64,000 nucleotides of DNA, taken from assembly GCA_025054615.1 (NCBI GenBank), contig JANWZO010000008.1, positions 38,745 to 102,744 of the forward strand, written 5' to 3'. Origin of the DNA: Kiritimatiellia bacterium (GTDB taxonomy: Bacteria > Verrucomicrobiota > Kiritimatiellia > CAIVKH01). The notes beneath the pieces were generated by a model that ran no database searches, was not told where the DNA came from, and saw nothing but the letters and a program-made list of their open reading frames with translations. A program made the position numbers and the translations under genes. Within the stretch, counting starts at the first letter, position 1; each line of letters begins with the position of its first letter. Shown piece by piece: positions 62,703 through 64,000 of this stretch.

Positions 62703-63543
62703 AGGGTTCGAATTCGAGACGATAGCTTGGCACGCGTGTTGCAACCGACTCGGCCCATGCCAGCGCGCGCTCGACGGCATCGGCCCTGTAGAAAGGAGCG
62801 ATCGTATTTCCAAGAAGCCGAGTTACCGATTCAATAGGGTCGAGCTGCGTCGCTCGGTTAAACGGCGCGTGTTCAAGATGGAAAATTGCGACGATGGGGC
62901 CCCGGCGAACGTTTATTTCTGGTTCGGAACCATGCCACGGAGTAGGCATGGCTTCGACCCTGCTATCAACAGTCCAGACAAATTGTCTGTCATCGTTCAA
63001 GAGGAGTGCTCCGGATGCGCGAAACAGTCGACTCAACGTTGTTTTGCCCGCTCCGGAGCGCCCGCAGAAGAGGAGAATTCCGCAGGCGTCCCAAACCGCG
63101 CTCGCGTGAATGACCCCGACGCCCTGCTCATTGAGAACATTAACCACGGCGATCTGATCGCACGGGTAGTTGAATGCATAAGGCGTGGCGCTCCCGTTGC
63201 GCCCCGCGCGACGTAAGAGATCTCCGCTTCGAAAGTCAGGACTGAATCGGGCGACGGGAAGGGGAGACTCGTTCGGTAAGATATGGATTGAGAAGATCCA
63301 ATCGCCGTTGGGTGATTGCTCCAGCCGCCATGTTTCGGTTGTCCAAACGGGGCGGCGCGGCCAATCCTCGACTCCCAGCGTGCTATCCGGGTGGACAATC
63401 CGGTAGCTGGCGGCGAGCGGCAGAGCGGTCGGAGCGTCTAGAAACGGCGAAAAAGCCGAGTGGAATCGAAGAGGTGAATCGTCGACGTCCTTAAATTCGA
63501 AACGCCATCCCGCAAGCGCAAGATTCGCGCAAGACCCGGACAT
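62629..63543 (-). CDS. HPr-kinase-like protein of a RiPP-type cassette (ScmC-like)
   Basis: The 304-residue protein has an N-terminal region of about 125 residues without assignment and a C-terminal kinase-like domain: VGVIHASAVWDACGILLFCGRSGAGKTTLSRLF with a Walker A at 161-169, then GALLLNDDRQFV with the LNDD motif of HPr kinase/phosphorylase homologues. Such proteins are tailoring or accessory factors in the SynChlorMet cassette (ScmC) and in some lasso-peptide clusters. The ATG directly follows the precursor stop (TAA-ATG). Kinase activity is not proven. The C terminus overlaps the convergent peptidase gene. Confidence 0.82.
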   Translation of the reverse strand: MSGSCANLALAGWRFEFKDVDDSPLRFHSAFSPFLDAPTALPLAASYRIVHPDSTLGVEDWPRRPVWTTETWRLEQSPNGDWIFSIHILPNESPLPVARFSPDFRSGDLLRRAGRNGSATPYAFNYPCDQIAVVNVLNEQGVGVIHASAVWDACGILLFCGRSGAGKTTLSRLFRASGALLLNDDRQFVWTVDSRVEAMPTPWHGSEPEINVRRGPIVAIFHLEHAPFNRATQLDPIESVTRLLGNTIAPFYRADAVERALAWAESVATRVPSYRLEFEPSTRAVDLCRSVAEKTAKWETPQSP

Positions 63544-63732
63544 TTAGGATGGCGACATGTCGAATCCAGGCAATCTTTTGACGACATTCCCCGTATCGTC
63601 ACGGATCAGCTCAGCACAGGCATCGTTGTCGACGGTATCCTTGCATGCCGTCTGGGCGATTACCGGTTTATCCTCGAGGATCACGCGCGTAATGCGCGGC
63701 TTTTCGTAAGGTTTTTTCACGTGGACGTCCAT
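63544..63732 (-). CDS. Precursor-like small peptide (candidate RiPP precursor)
   Basis: The 62-residue peptide begins with a basic and Pro-rich leader, KKPYEKPRITRVILEDKPVI (about 6-25), a pattern shared by precursors of SPASM radical SAM systems. A hydrophilic C-terminal part follows with Cys30 and Cys39 and many Asp, ending KRLPGFDMSPS. A good Shine-Dalgarno (AAGGAGAG) lies about 8 nt before the ATG, inside the end of the radical SAM gene. It lies 4 nt after the radical SAM stop and directly before the HPr-kinase-like gene. The core and modification are unknown. Confidence 0.8.
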   Translation of the reverse strand: MDVHVKKPYEKPRITRVILEDKPVIAQTACKDTVDNDACAELIRDDTGNVVKRLPGFDMSPS

Positions 63733-63736
63733 GGCC

Positions 63737-64000
63737 TCACTCTCCTTTGAAGTAACCAGCAGTTTCCAATTCGATCGAATTGCCTTTCCTCGATTCCATT
63801 GATTTTAGACCGAAGATCCGTTCCCGTACCTCGTTGATCCTGCAATAGTACATAACGGGTCGTCCGGGCACACCACGATTTTCAAGCGCCGATGTCGCCG
63901 CGCAGTTGTTGCAACCGAAGCGGTAACTACAGGTGCGGCATGGAGACCCCTCCGGAACCGCTTGTTCTCGAAGCTTTGAAATGTGTTTTCTCCATCCCTC
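63737..64000 (-). CDS. Radical SAM/SPASM enzyme, C-terminal part only
   Basis: This 87-residue C terminus is open at the window edge, so the SAM-binding CxxxCxxC core lies outside. It holds a SPASM-type cluster motif CRTCSYRFGCNNCAATSALEN, then VMYYCRINEVRERIF with a further Cys, as in peptide-modifying radical SAM maturases. Five Cys fall in the spacing of the second auxiliary iron-sulfur site. The gene ends 4 nt before the precursor-like peptide on the same strand, so the peptide is its likely substrate. Confidence 0.85.
   Translation of the reverse strand, partial: EGWRKHISKLREQAVPEGSPCRTCSYRFGCNNCAATSALENRGVPGRPVMYYCRINEVRERIFGLKSMESRKGNSIELETAGYFKGE

Overview
The window looks like chromosomal DNA from a GC-rich bacterium of the PVC superphylum, possibly Kiritimatiellota or Verrucomicrobiota. 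This placement is inferred from gene content: RNase HIII, split PntAA/PntAB/PntB, MetX/MetY, LarB/LarC, AmmeMemoRadiSam genes, a TIGR03790-type secreted protein and a cytosolic GH57 enzyme. No 16S rRNA or ribosomal protein gene is present to confirm it. Coding density is high, and many neighbouring genes share 4-bp ATGA or GTGA overlaps.

Layout. 1-1966 (minus): Nudix, FAD oxidoreductase and DUF1365. 2048-4898 (minus): metY-metX behind a SAM-I riboswitch. 4953-5790: rhomboid protease. 5818-9360 (minus): transhydrogenase pntAA-pntAB-pntB plus pgl. 9441-11794: DUF547 protein and zwf. 11873-11939: three AT-rich dyads. 12005-14458: rubredoxin (minus), then a phosphorylase-thyA-folA operon. 14810-19072: a heme-copper oxidase subunit I homologue without its binuclear centre, and a TIGR03790 secreted protein. 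19123-22069 (minus): cysE, an M23 lipoprotein and a predicted beta-barrel protein. 22086-28681: hisF, hisI, trpE, trpG, a TPR protein, larB and larC. 28678-32924 (minus): xseA-xseB-HtrA protease-tlyA-nadK. 33033-34936: rnhC and a FAH-family enzyme. 34902-37506: an FGE-like lipoprotein, a coiled-coil membrane protein, a DUF6941-like protein, a small secreted protein and a CAU tRNA. 37619-40785: M23 peptidase plus AmmeMemoRadiSam A, B and the radical SAM enzyme. 41018-43581: divergent eno and fba with a strong terminator. 43619-46841: sugar-nucleotide epimerase and GH57 enzyme. 46904-53303: aroB, an unknown gene, dprA, topA, xerC. 53391-59462 (minus): a MarR-controlled tripartite efflux system whose RND pump and TolC-like channel are encoded as one 1508-residue protein. 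59524-62171 (minus): ferredoxin-NADP reductase-like protein and a large membrane protein. 62202-64000: edge of a RiPP-like locus with an S26-type peptidase, an HPr-kinase-like protein, a 62-residue precursor-like peptide and the SPASM end of a radical SAM enzyme.

The most novel items are the RiPP-like cassette at the right edge, the pump-channel polyprotein with an internal signal peptide, the oxidase-like protein that keeps only the low-spin heme ligands, and a topoisomerase I with three tandem helical repeats in place of zinc fingers. Many single genes lack a Shine-Dalgarno sequence and have a -10 box ending 6-12 nt before the start codon, which suggests frequent leaderless transcription.
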